Notes under the pieces: generated by a model
What the model saw: only the letters and a program-made list of their open reading frames with translations
Databases searched by the model: none
What the model was told of the DNA's origin: nothing
Part shown: piece after piece, positions 54,152 through 63,537 of the stretch
How the letters are laid out: each line of letters opens with the position of its first letter
Position numbering within the stretch: the first letter of the stretch is position 1
Position numbers and translations under genes: made by a program
DNA from: Actinomadura harenae
Lineage (GTDB): Bacteria; Actinomycetota; Actinomycetes; Streptosporangiales; Streptosporangiaceae
NCBI RefSeq assembly: GCF_003696215.1
Contig: NZ_RFFG01000040.1
Location: 1 to 64,000, forward strand
Direction: 5' to 3'
DNA: 64,000 nt

Positions 54152-55024
54152 TCAGCCCTTGAGCGCCCCCGCCATCAGCCCGCGCATGAAGAACCGTCCG
54201 AGCAGCAGGTACACCAGCAGCGTCGGCAGGGACGCGAGCAGCGCCTCGGCCATCTGCTGGCTGTAGTTCACCGCCGCCGCGCCCGACCCGGCCGTGTTGT
54301 TCAGCAGGACGGTCACGGGCCAGCTGTCCGGCGCCCCGAGGAACACCGCGAACAGGAAGTCGTTCCACGCGGACGTGAACTGCCAGATCAGCACCACCGC
54401 GAACGCCGGGCCGGACACCGGCCGGACGACCGACCAGTACGTGCGGAGCATGCCCGCGCCGTCCACCCGGGCCGCCTCGATGAGCTCGTTCGGGATCGTC
54501 ACGTAGTAGTTCCGGAAGATCAGCGTGCAGATCGGGATGCCGTAGACGACGTGCGCGAGCACCAGGCCCCGGATCGTCCCGACCAGCTGCATGTGGGTGA
54601 GCAGCCCGGCGAGCGGGATCATGACCGCCTGGTACGGGATGAACATCCCGAACAGGAACAGTGTGAACACCGCGTCCGCGCCCGGGAAGCGCCACTTGCT
54701 CAGCACGTAGCCGTTCAGCGACCCCAGCACCGCCGAGATCAGCGACCCCGACACCGCGATCTTGACGCTGTTCTCCAGCCCCGGCCGCAGCGAGGACCAG
54801 GCCGCCCGCCAGCCGTCCAGCCCCCAGTGCTTCGGGAGGTCCCAGGCGGTGGACGGGTCGGCCTCCTGCAACGACTTGAAACTGGTCACCACCAGCACGT
54901 AGACGGGGATCAGGAACAGCACGACGAACGCCAGCAGCAGGGCGAACCGCAGCACCCGCATCGCCCGGGCCCCGGCCGTCCGCTGCCGCGGCGCGCGCGC
55001 CACGGCCCCCGATACCGCGCTCAT
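54152..55024 (-). CDS. Sugar ABC transporter permease (MalG family)
   Basis: 290 residues, six helices from VLRFALLLAFVVLFLIPVYV. EAA loop ELIEAARVDGAGMLRTYWSV near 200. Overlaps its partner's stop (ATGA). Last gene of the third sugar importer operon in this window. Confidence 0.92.
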   Translation of the reverse strand: MSAVSGAVARAPRQRTAGARAMRVLRFALLLAFVVLFLIPVYVLVVTSFKSLQEADPSTAWDLPKHWGLDGWRAAWSSLRPGLENSVKIAVSGSLISAVLGSLNGYVLSKWRFPGADAVFTLFLFGMFIPYQAVMIPLAGLLTHMQLVGTIRGLVLAHVVYGIPICTLIFRNYYVTIPNELIEAARVDGAGMLRTYWSVVRPVSGPAFAVVLIWQFTSAWNDFLFAVFLGAPDSWPVTVLLNNTAGSGAAAVNYSQQMAEALLASLPTLLVYLLLGRFFMRGLMAGALKG

Positions 55025-55983
55025 CGCGTCCGCTCCGTCCGCACCGACCAGACCAGGTAGGGGATGACCAGCACCGCGACCGCCAGCAGCAGGTACGTCG
55101 CGATCGTCGCGCCGTTCGCCGGGTCGTGCCGGTCGAAGACCTCGACATAGGTCGCGATGGCCGGGACGTAGGTGATGATCTGCTTGCCCGCGATCGCCAT
55201 GATCAGGTCGAACACCTTGAGCGAGATGTGCCCGAGGATGATCAGCGCCGACAGCGTCACCGGGCGCAGCTGCGGGAACACCACGTACCGGTAGACCTGC
55301 CACTCGGACGCGCCGTCCACCCGGGCCGCCTCGCGCAGGTCGTCCGGGACGCTGCGGAACCCGGCCAGGTACAGCGCCATCACGTACCCGGACATCTGCC
55401 AGATCGCGGGGATCGCCATCGCGGCCATGCCCCACGTCCGGTCCTGCCACCACATGTTCGACAGGTCGCCGAGGCCGATCTTGTGGAACAGCTGGTTCAG
55501 CCCGACCGCGCGGTCGGCGGGGGCCGGGTTCATCAGCCACCGCCACACCACCCCGGACGCGATGAACGAGATCGCCATCGGGAACAGGTAGATGATCCGG
55601 AACCCGGCCTCGCCCCGGATGCCCTTCTCCATCAGGAACGCCAGGAACGCTCCCAGCAGCAGCGCGCCGCCCACGAACACGACGGTGAAGATCAGCGCGT
55701 GCCGCACGGCCCCCGGCCAGGACGGCTGGTGCCACAGGTCGATGAAGTTCTTGCCCTTGTCGAACTTGTACGGCGAGATCTCGTCGTGCTTGCCGCTCAC
55801 CGCGACCCGCAGGTTCCAGAAGATCAGCCCGTACACGAACAGGCCGATCGCGACGATGGACGGCGTGAGCAGCAGCAGGCCGGGCAGCCAGCCCGCCCGC
55901 CGGAGCCGCCGCAGCCGTCCGGGCGGGCCGCCTGCCGGCCGTGCCCGCCCGGACGTGCCGTGCGCGGTCGGGACTCGGGTCAC
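55021..55983 (-). CDS. Sugar ABC transporter permease (MalF family)
   Basis: 320 residues from a GTG overlapping the SBP stop (GTGA). Helices begin GWLPGLLLLTPSIVAIGLFV; EAA loop DLREAARVDGASEWQVYRYV near 220. Partner of the following permease. Confidence 0.92.
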   Translation of the reverse strand: MTRVPTAHGTSGRARPAGGPPGRLRRLRRAGWLPGLLLLTPSIVAIGLFVYGLIFWNLRVAVSGKHDEISPYKFDKGKNFIDLWHQPSWPGAVRHALIFTVVFVGGALLLGAFLAFLMEKGIRGEAGFRIIYLFPMAISFIASGVVWRWLMNPAPADRAVGLNQLFHKIGLGDLSNMWWQDRTWGMAAMAIPAIWQMSGYVMALYLAGFRSVPDDLREAARVDGASEWQVYRYVVFPQLRPVTLSALIILGHISLKVFDLIMAIAGKQIITYVPAIATYVEVFDRHDPANGATIATYLLLAVAVLVIPYLVWSVRTERTR

Positions 55984-57305
55984 TGCGCGTCGTTCTTGGC
56001 CGCGTCCGCCAGCGCCTTCTGGAGCTTCGAGGCGTCCTTGCTCTGGAGGAACAGGCCGACGGCGGTGTCGATGTCGGTGTGCCACTTGTTGTTGGCGACC
56101 ACGCCGTGCCACATCGACCCGGCGAGCTTGGTCGACGGGTTGTTCCACTGCTGGAACGCGTAGGCGAGGTAGCCGGTGTACAGGCTCTTGTCGGCGTCCG
56201 TGCGGGCCGGGACCGAGCCCTTCTTCGGGTTGAACAGGTCCTGGCCCTGCTTACTGCCGGCCTCCTTCAGCCACGCCAGCGCGCCCGCGCGGTGCGGGGC
56301 GCCCTTGGGCAGGGTGAAGCTGTCCGACAGCCACAGGTACGTGCCGTCCGTGCCGGGCGAGGGCGCGTAGTTGAAGTCGGTGCCGAGCTTCTTGCCGAGG
56401 CCGTTCGGGGCGTTGCCGATGAAGTAGCCGTACGCCCAGTCGCCCATGATGTTGAACGCGGCCTTGCCGTCCACGACGGCCTTGGACGCGCCCTGCCAGT
56501 CGGTGGAGGCGGCCTCCACCGAGGTGTACTTCACGATCTCGGTGTAGTCGTTCAGCGCCTTGGTCATCTGCGGGCCGGACCAGTCCGCGCCCGGCTTCCA
56601 CAGCGCGTTGTAGCCGTCCGTGCCGAGATCGCCGAGCAGGACGCTCTCCAGCAGGTGGTCCGCGGTCCACTGGGCGCCGAGCGACAGCGGGACCTTCTTC
56701 GTCTTCGCCTGCACCAGCTTCAGGTCGGCGATGAACTCCGCGACCGTCTTCGGCGGCCCGGCGATGCCCGCCTCCTTGAGGACGGACGGGCTGTACCAGA
56801 GCATGTTCGACCGGTGGATGTTCACCGGCACCGAGTAGATCTTGCCCTGGTAGCTGATCTGGTCGAGGAGCTGCTTGGGATAGACCTTGGTCATCCCGTT
56901 CTCGTCGTAGAACGAGTTGAGCGGCTCGATCTGCCCGGCCTTGACGTAGTCCAGCAGCTCCGCGCCCGCGTGGCCCTGGAAGGAGTCCGGCGGCTTGCGG
57001 TTCTGGAGGCGGCTGGCGAGCACCGCCTTCGCCTGGGTGCCCGAGCCGCCCGCGATGGCCGCGTTCTCGAACGTCGTGCCGGGGTTGTTCTTCTCGAAGT
57101 CGGCCTTCATCGCGGCCAGGCCGTCCGCCTCGCCGGGACCGGTCCACCAGGAGAAGACCTCGACCTTGGACTTGTCCGACGACTTCTTGTCACCGCCCCC
57201 GCCGCATCCGGCGAGGACCAGCGCCCCGCCGAGCGCGACGGCCGTCATCGCGGTGAGACCGCCGCGCCCGCGATTCCGGTGCGCGCGCACCCTTGATCCC
57301 AGCAT
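55980..57305 (-). CDS. Extracellular sugar-binding lipoprotein (glucose/mannose-type)
   Basis: 441 residues; GAAGGGA before the ATG. Signal with lipobox LVLAGC and Gly run. The start of the mature part, VEVFSWWTGPGEADGLAAMK, and later NIMGDWAYGYFIGNAP resemble glucose/mannose-binding proteins of the CUT1 class. No glycosidase or regulator is in the operon, fitting a monosaccharide importer; the substrate is inferred. Confidence 0.88.
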   Translation of the reverse strand: MLGSRVRAHRNRGRGGLTAMTAVALGGALVLAGCGGGGDKKSSDKSKVEVFSWWTGPGEADGLAAMKADFEKNNPGTTFENAAIAGGSGTQAKAVLASRLQNRKPPDSFQGHAGAELLDYVKAGQIEPLNSFYDENGMTKVYPKQLLDQISYQGKIYSVPVNIHRSNMLWYSPSVLKEAGIAGPPKTVAEFIADLKLVQAKTKKVPLSLGAQWTADHLLESVLLGDLGTDGYNALWKPGADWSGPQMTKALNDYTEIVKYTSVEAASTDWQGASKAVVDGKAAFNIMGDWAYGYFIGNAPNGLGKKLGTDFNYAPSPGTDGTYLWLSDSFTLPKGAPHRAGALAWLKEAGSKQGQDLFNPKKGSVPARTDADKSLYTGYLAYAFQQWNNPSTKLAGSMWHGVVANNKWHTDIDTAVGLFLQSKDASKLQKALADAAKNDAQ

Positions 57306-57387
57306 CGCTCGTCCCTTCGGTTACCCGAGAAACAAGCGTCCGTTCAACGTGTGATCAGGTCAACACCCGGCCGCGAATAGTGATCTT

Positions 57388-57407
57388 CCGGTGATCTGGA
57401 TCACTGG
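57388..57407. promoter_or_regulatory. Imperfect inverted repeat upstream of the third sugar importer
   Basis: CCGGTGATC-TG-GATCACTGG, one mismatch, lying between the idi stop and the SBP start. It could be an operator for the importer or the idi transcript terminator. Confidence 0.4.
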
Positions 57408-57454
57408 GGCGGCGCGCCCGCCGGCGCCCGCCGGGCCCGGCCGGGTCGGGACGT

Positions 57455-58036
57455 TCACCAGGCGAGCGCCGGGGGCAGTCCCTCGGTGCCCGCGTCCGGC
57501 CAGTCCATGGGCGCGCCGAGCGGCTCGAGCTCGGCCAGCTGGAACCGGTACCAGGGGGACGACTCGGGCCGCCCGGCGAGCGCGAGGCACTCCTCCCACG
57601 TCCACCACTCGGCGTCCTCGACCTCGTCCGGCTCGGGCTTGGCCGTGGTGTCGGTCACCGTCGCCCGGACGACCGGGCAGCGCTCGTACTCGAGCGTCCC
57701 GTCCTCGGCGACCGCCCGGTACCGGAACCTCGGCAGGACGGGCGTGAGCGTGTCCGCGACCAGCCCGAGCTCGGTGCCGAGACGCCGCAGGACCGCGTCC
57801 CGCAGGCCCTCCCCGGGGGCCGGATGGCCGCAGCAGCTGCCCGTCCAGACGCCGGGGAAGGTCTTCTTGGACAGCGCCCGCCGGGTGATCAGCACCCGGC
57901 CGTCCGGAGCGACCACGTAACAGGAGAACGCCAGGTGGTAGGGGGTGTCCCGGTGGTGGCTGGCCAGCTTCGGTGCCGTCCCGATCGCCTCGTCGGCGGC
58001 GTTCAGCAGCACGATCTCCTCGGTGTGAACGGACAC
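57455..58036 (-). CDS. idi: Isopentenyl-diphosphate delta-isomerase, type I
   Basis: 193 residues from GTG 58036 (GAAAGGAA upstream). Nudix-like fold. Catalytic Cys in GVWTGSCCGHPAPGEG (about 68) and Glu in EYERCPVV (about 117); metal ligands His in ASHHRDTPYHLAFS. It interconverts IPP and DMAPP. Divergent from dxs, so both isoprenoid genes share a 234-bp control region. Confidence 0.95.
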   Translation of the reverse strand: MSVHTEEIVLLNAADEAIGTAPKLASHHRDTPYHLAFSCYVVAPDGRVLITRRALSKKTFPGVWTGSCCGHPAPGEGLRDAVLRRLGTELGLVADTLTPVLPRFRYRAVAEDGTLEYERCPVVRATVTDTTAKPEPDEVEDAEWWTWEECLALAGRPESSPWYRFQLAELEPLGAPMDWPDAGTEGLPPALAW

Positions 58037-58270
58037 GGGGTTCCTTTCGTTGAGGGTGGTGGCCCCGTCCTGGCGGTCCCCCGGGATGGTCGTCCGGGTG
58101 GTCCGACGGGGTGGTCCGGAGATGGTGGTCCGATAGGTGGTTGTGGCGATTCGGTGCGGAAATCGTCCCAGGCCGCGGGCCGGGGCGCCCGCTCGGTCAA
58201 GCCGCACTAAACTCGGAACGGCCCGACGACCAGGGGCCCCGGATGGCCCCTGATGGAGGAGTTGACAAGC

Positions 58271-60265
58271 GTGACCCTGCTGGAGTCGATCACGGGTCCT
58301 GAAGACCTCAGGCGGCTGGACGCCACGCTGCTGCCCCGCCTGGCCGGGGAGATCCGTGAGTTCCTGGTGGACGCGGTGTCCAAGACCGGCGGGCACCTCG
58401 GCCCGAACCTGGGCGTCGTCGAGCTCACCATCGCCCTGCACCGCGTCTTCGACTCGCCCCGTGACCGGATCCTGTTCGACACCGGTCACCAGGCGTACGT
58501 CCACAAGCTGCTGACCGGACGGCAGGACTTCTCCGCCCTCAAGCGGCGCGGCGGCGTCTCCGGGTACCCGAGCCAGTCCGAGTCCGAGCACGACGTGATC
58601 GAGAACTCGCACGCCTCGACCGTCCTGTCCTACGCCGACGGCATCGCCAAGGCGTTCCAGCTGCGCGGCGAGTCCGAGCGGGCCGTGGTCGCGGTCGTCG
58701 GCGACGGCGCGCTCACCGGCGGCATGTGCTGGGAGGCCCTGAACAACATCGCGGGCGCCCAGGACCGTCCGGTGATCATCGTCGTCAACGACAACGGCCG
58801 CTCCTACTCGCCGACGATCGGCGGCCTCGCCAGCCACCTCGCCGACCTGCGCGTCACCCAGGGCTACGAGCGCGCCCTCGACCTGATCAAGCGGACGGTG
58901 CCGAAGGCCCCCGTGGTCGGCGCGGTCGCCTACGAGGCGCTGCACGGCATGAAGAAGGGCATCAAGGACGTCCTCCAGCCGCAGGCCATGTTCGAGGACC
59001 TCGGCATGAAGTACGTCGGCCCGATCGACGGCCACGACACCGAGGCCATGGAGCACGCGCTGCGCAAGGCGCGCTCGTACGGCCGCCCGGTGATCGTCCA
59101 CGCGCTCACCCGCAAGGGCCAGGGCTACGAGCCCGCCCTCGCCAACGACGAGGACCACATGCACGGCGCGGGCGCGTTCGACCCCGCCACCGGCAAGTCC
59201 CCGGCCAAGCCCGGCGCGGCCCCCGGCTGGACGAAGGTGTTCGGCGAGGAGATGGTCGAGATCGGCGCCGAGCGCCCCGACGTGGTCGCCATCACCGCCG
59301 CGATGCTGCACCCGACCGGGCTCGCCCCGTTCGCCGAGGCCTACCCGGACCGCATCTACGACGTCGGCATCGCCGAGCAGCACGCCGCGACCTCGGCCGC
59401 CGGGCTCGCCTTCGGCGGCATGCACCCGGTGTTCGCCGTCTACGCGACCTTCCTGAACCGCGCGTTCGACCAGGTCCTGATGGACGTCGCGCTCCACAGG
59501 CTGCCGGTGACGTTCGCGCTCGACCGGTCCGGCGTGACCGGCGACGACGGCGCGTCCCACAACGGCATGTGGGACCTGTCGATCCTGTCGCTGGTGCCGG
59601 GCATGCGCATCGCCGTCCCGCGCGACGGGGCGCGGCTGCGCGAGCTGCTCCGCGAGTGCGTCGCCATCGAGGACGGCCCGTCCGCGATCCGGTACCCGAA
59701 GGGCTCGGTCGCCACGGACGTCGAGGCGGTCGACCAGGTCGGCGGCATGGACGTCCTGGCCCGGCACGACGGCGCGAACGGCACCCGCGTGCTGCTCGTG
59801 GTCGCGGGCTCCCTGGCCGGCACGGTGCTGGAGGCCGCGGAGCTGATCGCCGCGCAGGGCATCGGCGTCACGGTCGTCGACCCGCGCTGGGTCAAGCCGC
59901 TCGACCCGGCGCTGGTCGGGCTCGCCGCCGAGCACACCCTGGTCGCGGTCGTGGAGGACAACGGCCGCACCGGCGCCGTCGGCGACGCCGTCGCCCGCGA
60001 GCTGCGCGACCACGCCGTGGACGTCCCGGTCCGCACCTACGGCATCGAGCAGGAGTTCCTCGACCACGCGTCGCGTGCGCAGATCCTCGCCGATCTCGGC
60101 CTCACCCCGCAGGACCTGGCCCGCGAGATCACCGCCGCCACCGCCCATGTGGCCGGGCATGGAAACGCGTCGGCGGCCGAGCGAGGGCACGCCGCCGGAG
60201 CCGAGCGGGAGCATGGATCCACGACTGAGCGGGAGCACGCGTCCGCTGAGGCCGCCACCGACTGA
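58271..60265 (+). CDS. dxs: 1-deoxy-D-xylulose-5-phosphate synthase
   Basis: 664 residues from GTG 58271 (VTLLESITGPEDLRRLDATL), with GGAGGA 10 nt upstream; ATG 58253 lacks a site. TPP motif VVGDGALTGGMCWEALNN, FDTGHQAYVHKLLTGR, transketolase site GVTGDDGASHNGMWDLSIL, and catalytic Glu in DVGIAEQHAATSAAGLAFG. First step of the MEP pathway. The last 30 residues after AATAHVAG are a charged tail repeating ERxH, longer than typical. Confidence 0.96.
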   Translation: MTLLESITGPEDLRRLDATLLPRLAGEIREFLVDAVSKTGGHLGPNLGVVELTIALHRVFDSPRDRILFDTGHQAYVHKLLTGRQDFSALKRRGGVSGYPSQSESEHDVIENSHASTVLSYADGIAKAFQLRGESERAVVAVVGDGALTGGMCWEALNNIAGAQDRPVIIVVNDNGRSYSPTIGGLASHLADLRVTQGYERALDLIKRTVPKAPVVGAVAYEALHGMKKGIKDVLQPQAMFEDLGMKYVGPIDGHDTEAMEHALRKARSYGRPVIVHALTRKGQGYEPALANDEDHMHGAGAFDPATGKSPAKPGAAPGWTKVFGEEMVEIGAERPDVVAITAAMLHPTGLAPFAEAYPDRIYDVGIAEQHAATSAAGLAFGGMHPVFAVYATFLNRAFDQVLMDVALHRLPVTFALDRSGVTGDDGASHNGMWDLSILSLVPGMRIAVPRDGARLRELLRECVAIEDGPSAIRYPKGSVATDVEAVDQVGGMDVLARHDGANGTRVLLVVAGSLAGTVLEAAELIAAQGIGVTVVDPRWVKPLDPALVGLAAEHTLVAVVEDNGRTGAVGDAVARELRDHAVDVPVRTYGIEQEFLDHASRAQILADLGLTPQDLAREITAATAHVAGHGNASAAERGHAAGAEREHGSTTEREHASAEAATD

Positions 60266-60456
60266 CGCGCCGCGTTCCGGCAGGCCGGGGGCGGTCACAC
60301 GCCCTCGGCCTTGACGCGTCGCTCAGGACCACCGATCACACACGCACGGTAACCTCTCGCCCGCGCGCCCGTCTCCGATTCCGCGCCGCGCACCCGCCCG
60401 GGCCGGCCGTTTGGCGTTGCTCACCCGAAACGTCCCCGGCCCCGCGAGGCGCGTGG

Positions 60457-61800
60457 TCAGGTGGCCCGGCAGGCGGCGCGCATGGCGTCCCAGCGGGCGA
60501 GCTTGACGCGTTCGCCGCGTCCCAGGGAGCGGGCGAGGGCGATCTCGGCGGCGTCGAGCCGGAGCCAGTCGTCGTAGCGGACGGCGGGCGGCTCGCGGCG
60601 TTCCAGCAGGTCCTCGATGGTCCCGGCGGGTTCGGTGCGGGTGCCGCCGAGGTCGGCGAGCAGGTTCCGGACGGTCTCGGCGGCGTCGGACCGGTTCGTC
60701 CCGACGACGCCGGTCGGGCCGCGCTTGACCCAGCCCGCCACGTACTCGCGGGGGAGCGGGGAGCCGTCCGGGCCGAGGACGCGGCCGCCGTCGTTCGGCA
60801 CGACCTTGCTGCGCTCGTCGAACGGCAGCCCGGCCAGGGGAACGCTCTGGTACCCGACCGAGCGCAGCACCATCCCGACGGGGAGGTCCTCGAACTCGCC
60901 GGTGCCGGTGACGCGTCCGTTCTCGTCCAGGCGGGTGCGCTCCAGGCGCAGCCCCTCGACCCGGTCGCCGCCGAGGATCTCGGCGGGCGCGCGCCAGAAC
61001 CGCACGTCGATGCGGCGCGGCCGGTCGTCGGGCGCGTCCGCCCAGCCGTTGAGGACCTTGACGTTCCCGCGCACGTGGCGGTCGCTCTCGGCGAGCGCGG
61101 CGCTCGCCGCGTCCAGGTCCAGGTCCCGCGGCGGGACGTGCACGGACGCCTCGTCCAGCGTGCCGAGCTCGCGCAGCTCCTTGGTGGTGAACTTGGCGTG
61201 CGCCGGGCCGCGCCGCCCGATCATGTGGACGCGCCGCACCCGGCTGCGCGACAGCGCGTCCAGGACCTGCTCGGGCACGTCCGTCGGGCGCAGCTCGTCC
61301 ACGGTCCGGGCGAGGATGCGGACGACGTCGACGGCGACGTTCCCGACGCCGATGACGGCGACCTCCTCGGCGTCCAGCGCGAACGCGTGGCCGGCGGCGT
61401 CGGGGTGGCCGCAGTACCAGTTGACGAAGTCGGTGGCGGCGAAGCTGCCGGGCAGGTCCTCGCCGGGGACGTCCAGGCGCCGGTCGACCATCGCGCCGGT
61501 GGCGTAGACGACGGCGTCGTAGCGTTCGAGCAGCTCGGCGCGCGACACGTCCCGGCCGAGCTCGACGCAGCCGAAGAACCGCACGCCGGGCCGTTCCAGG
61601 ACGCCCCGGAGGTACCCGGCGATCGACTTGATGGACGGGTGGTCCGGCGCGACGCCGTACCGCACGAGCCCGTACGGCGAGGGCAGCCGGTCGAACACGT
61701 CCACGCGGATCCCGTCGCCGCCCTGCTTGAGCAGGGCCTCGGCCGCGTACAGCCCGGCCGGACCGGAACCGACGACCGCGACGCGCAGGTGTCCCGTCAT
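60457..61800 (-). CDS. Ferredoxin/adrenodoxin-type NADP reductase (FprA-like)
   Basis: 447 residues from ATG 61800; an ATG at 61809 is possible, neither has a strong site. FAD motif VAVVGSGPAGLYAAEALL, PSPYGLVRYGVAPDHPSIKS, NADPH motif AVIGVGNVAVDVVRIL, and RRGPAHAKFTTKELREL. Family of M. tuberculosis FprA, which supplies electrons to ferredoxins and P450s. Convergent with dxs. Confidence 0.93.
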   Translation of the reverse strand: MTGHLRVAVVGSGPAGLYAAEALLKQGGDGIRVDVFDRLPSPYGLVRYGVAPDHPSIKSIAGYLRGVLERPGVRFFGCVELGRDVSRAELLERYDAVVYATGAMVDRRLDVPGEDLPGSFAATDFVNWYCGHPDAAGHAFALDAEEVAVIGVGNVAVDVVRILARTVDELRPTDVPEQVLDALSRSRVRRVHMIGRRGPAHAKFTTKELRELGTLDEASVHVPPRDLDLDAASAALAESDRHVRGNVKVLNGWADAPDDRPRRIDVRFWRAPAEILGGDRVEGLRLERTRLDENGRVTGTGEFEDLPVGMVLRSVGYQSVPLAGLPFDERSKVVPNDGGRVLGPDGSPLPREYVAGWVKRGPTGVVGTNRSDAAETVRNLLADLGGTRTEPAGTIEDLLERREPPAVRYDDWLRLDAAEIALARSLGRGERVKLARWDAMRAACRAT

Positions 61801-61849
61801 GCGGGCCATTGTGCCCACGCCGCCGCCGAAAGCGACAGCGTGAGCGCGG

Positions 61850-63331
61850 TCACACCTCGGAACGTGCCGTCTGGAGCCGGGAGTGGGAGCGCCCGTAGGT
61901 GAAGTAGAGGACCGCGCCGACGACCATCCAGGCGAGGAACCGGTACCAGGTCTCGACCGGCAGGTTCAGCATGACGAACAGGCAGGCCAGGACGGACAGG
62001 GCCGGGATGAGCGGGACGAGCGGCGTCCGGAACGCGCGCGGCAGGTCGGGCCGGGTGCGGCGGAGGATGACCACGCCGACCGACACGACCAGGAACGCGA
62101 ACAGCGTGCCGATGTTCACGAGCTCGGCGAGCTTGGCGAGCGGGATCAGCCCGGCGAGGACGGCGACGACGCAGCCCATGATGAGCGTCGACCGGTAGGG
62201 CGTCCCGAAGCGCGGGTGGACGGCCGACAGCCAGGCGGGGAGCAGGCCGTCCCGGCTCATGGCGAAGAACACGCGGCTCTGCCCGAGCAGCAGGATCAGG
62301 ACGACCGTGGTGAGGCCCGCGACGGCGCCGATGCTGATGATCGTCGCGAAGCCGGGGTGGCCGACGGCCTTGAACGCGTCCGCGAGCGGCGCGGCGATGC
62401 TGAGCTCGCTGTAGTGCTGCATGCCGACGACGACGAGCGAGACCGCCGCGTACAGGACGGCCGTGACGACCAGTGAGCCGAGCAGCCCGATGGGCAGGTC
62501 TCGCTGCGGCAGCCGCGCCTCCTCGGCGGCCGTCGCGACGATGTCGAAGCCGATGTAGGCGAAGAAGACGATCGCGACCGCCGCGAAGATGCCGGGCCAG
62601 CCGAAGGACACCGGGGTGACGCCGAACAGCGCCTGGACGAGCGGCGTCGCCGCGCCCGCGACCGTGGGGGTGGACCGCGCCGGGGGGATGAACGGGTGGT
62701 AGTTGGCGCTCTTGACGAAGAACAGCCCCGCGACGATCACCAGCAGCACGATCGACACCTTGATCGTCACGACCACGACGTTCACCCGCGAGGAGATCTT
62801 GACGCCCGCGACGAGCACCCCGGTCACCAGCAGGACGATCAGCACCGCCGGGACGTTCAGCACCCCGCCGCGGCCCTGCCCCGGCGGGTTCAGCATCGCG
62901 GCGGGCAGGTGGATCCCGGCGCTGGCCAGCAGCGAGTCCAGGTACCCGGACCAGCCGACCGCCACCACGGCCGCGCCGAGGGCCAGCTCCAGGATCAGGT
63001 CCCAGCCGATGATCCAGGCCGGGAACTCGCCGAGCGTCGCGTAGGAGAAGGTGTAGGCCGAGCCCGCCACCGGGACGGTCGAGGAGAACTCGGCGTAGCA
63101 GAGCGCCGCGAGCCCGCACACCACGGCGGCGATCAGGAACGACAGGGCGACCGCGGGCCCGGCCTTCTCGCGCGCGACCTGGCCGGTGAGGACGAAGATC
63201 CCGGTCCCGATGATGACGCCGACGCCGAAGACGAGCAGGTCCAGCGCGCCGAGGTCCCGGCGGAGCCGGTGCTCCTTGACTTCGGTGTCGCTGATCGACT
63301 GCTCGACCGACTTCGTCCGGAACAGGTCCAC
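61850..63331 (-). CDS. APC family amino acid permease
   Basis: 493 residues from GTG 63331 (GAGGA 6 nt upstream) giving VDLFRTKSVEQSISDTEVKE, the usual cationic amino acid transporter start; ATG 63358 is less likely. About 12-13 helices. Signature GALDLLVFGVGVIIGTGIFV and FFAYIGFDIVATAAEEARLP. Similar to the CAT/YhdG group; specificity not readable. Confidence 0.93.
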   Translation of the reverse strand: MDLFRTKSVEQSISDTEVKEHRLRRDLGALDLLVFGVGVIIGTGIFVLTGQVAREKAGPAVALSFLIAAVVCGLAALCYAEFSSTVPVAGSAYTFSYATLGEFPAWIIGWDLILELALGAAVVAVGWSGYLDSLLASAGIHLPAAMLNPPGQGRGGVLNVPAVLIVLLVTGVLVAGVKISSRVNVVVVTIKVSIVLLVIVAGLFFVKSANYHPFIPPARSTPTVAGAATPLVQALFGVTPVSFGWPGIFAAVAIVFFAYIGFDIVATAAEEARLPQRDLPIGLLGSLVVTAVLYAAVSLVVVGMQHYSELSIAAPLADAFKAVGHPGFATIISIGAVAGLTTVVLILLLGQSRVFFAMSRDGLLPAWLSAVHPRFGTPYRSTLIMGCVVAVLAGLIPLAKLAELVNIGTLFAFLVVSVGVVILRRTRPDLPRAFRTPLVPLIPALSVLACLFVMLNLPVETWYRFLAWMVVGAVLYFTYGRSHSRLQTARSEV

Positions 63332-63444
63332 CTGGCGTCCTCTCAGTGGCGGCGGCATGGGCGCGGCGCGTGACACAGAGGTTTTAGGGGGAATCCGGGC
63401 CTGCCAGGCCCCGGAGGCGTCCGGGATGCCCAATGAGAACGCGA

Positions 63445-63476
63445 AAATGCCGTCCCGATGGTTCGGGACGGCATTT
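63445..63476 (-). terminator. Terminator after the fatty-acid oxidation gene
   Basis: Perfect 14-bp stem AAATGCCGTCCCGA / TCGGGACGGCATTT, 4-nt loop, followed by TTTT on the minus strand, 61 bp past the stop. Confidence 0.85.
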
Positions 63477-63537
63477 CCGTCGTCACGGCGGCGCGGTCAC
63501 GGCGGCGCCGATGCGCTCGCGCCGCTCGGCTACCGCG

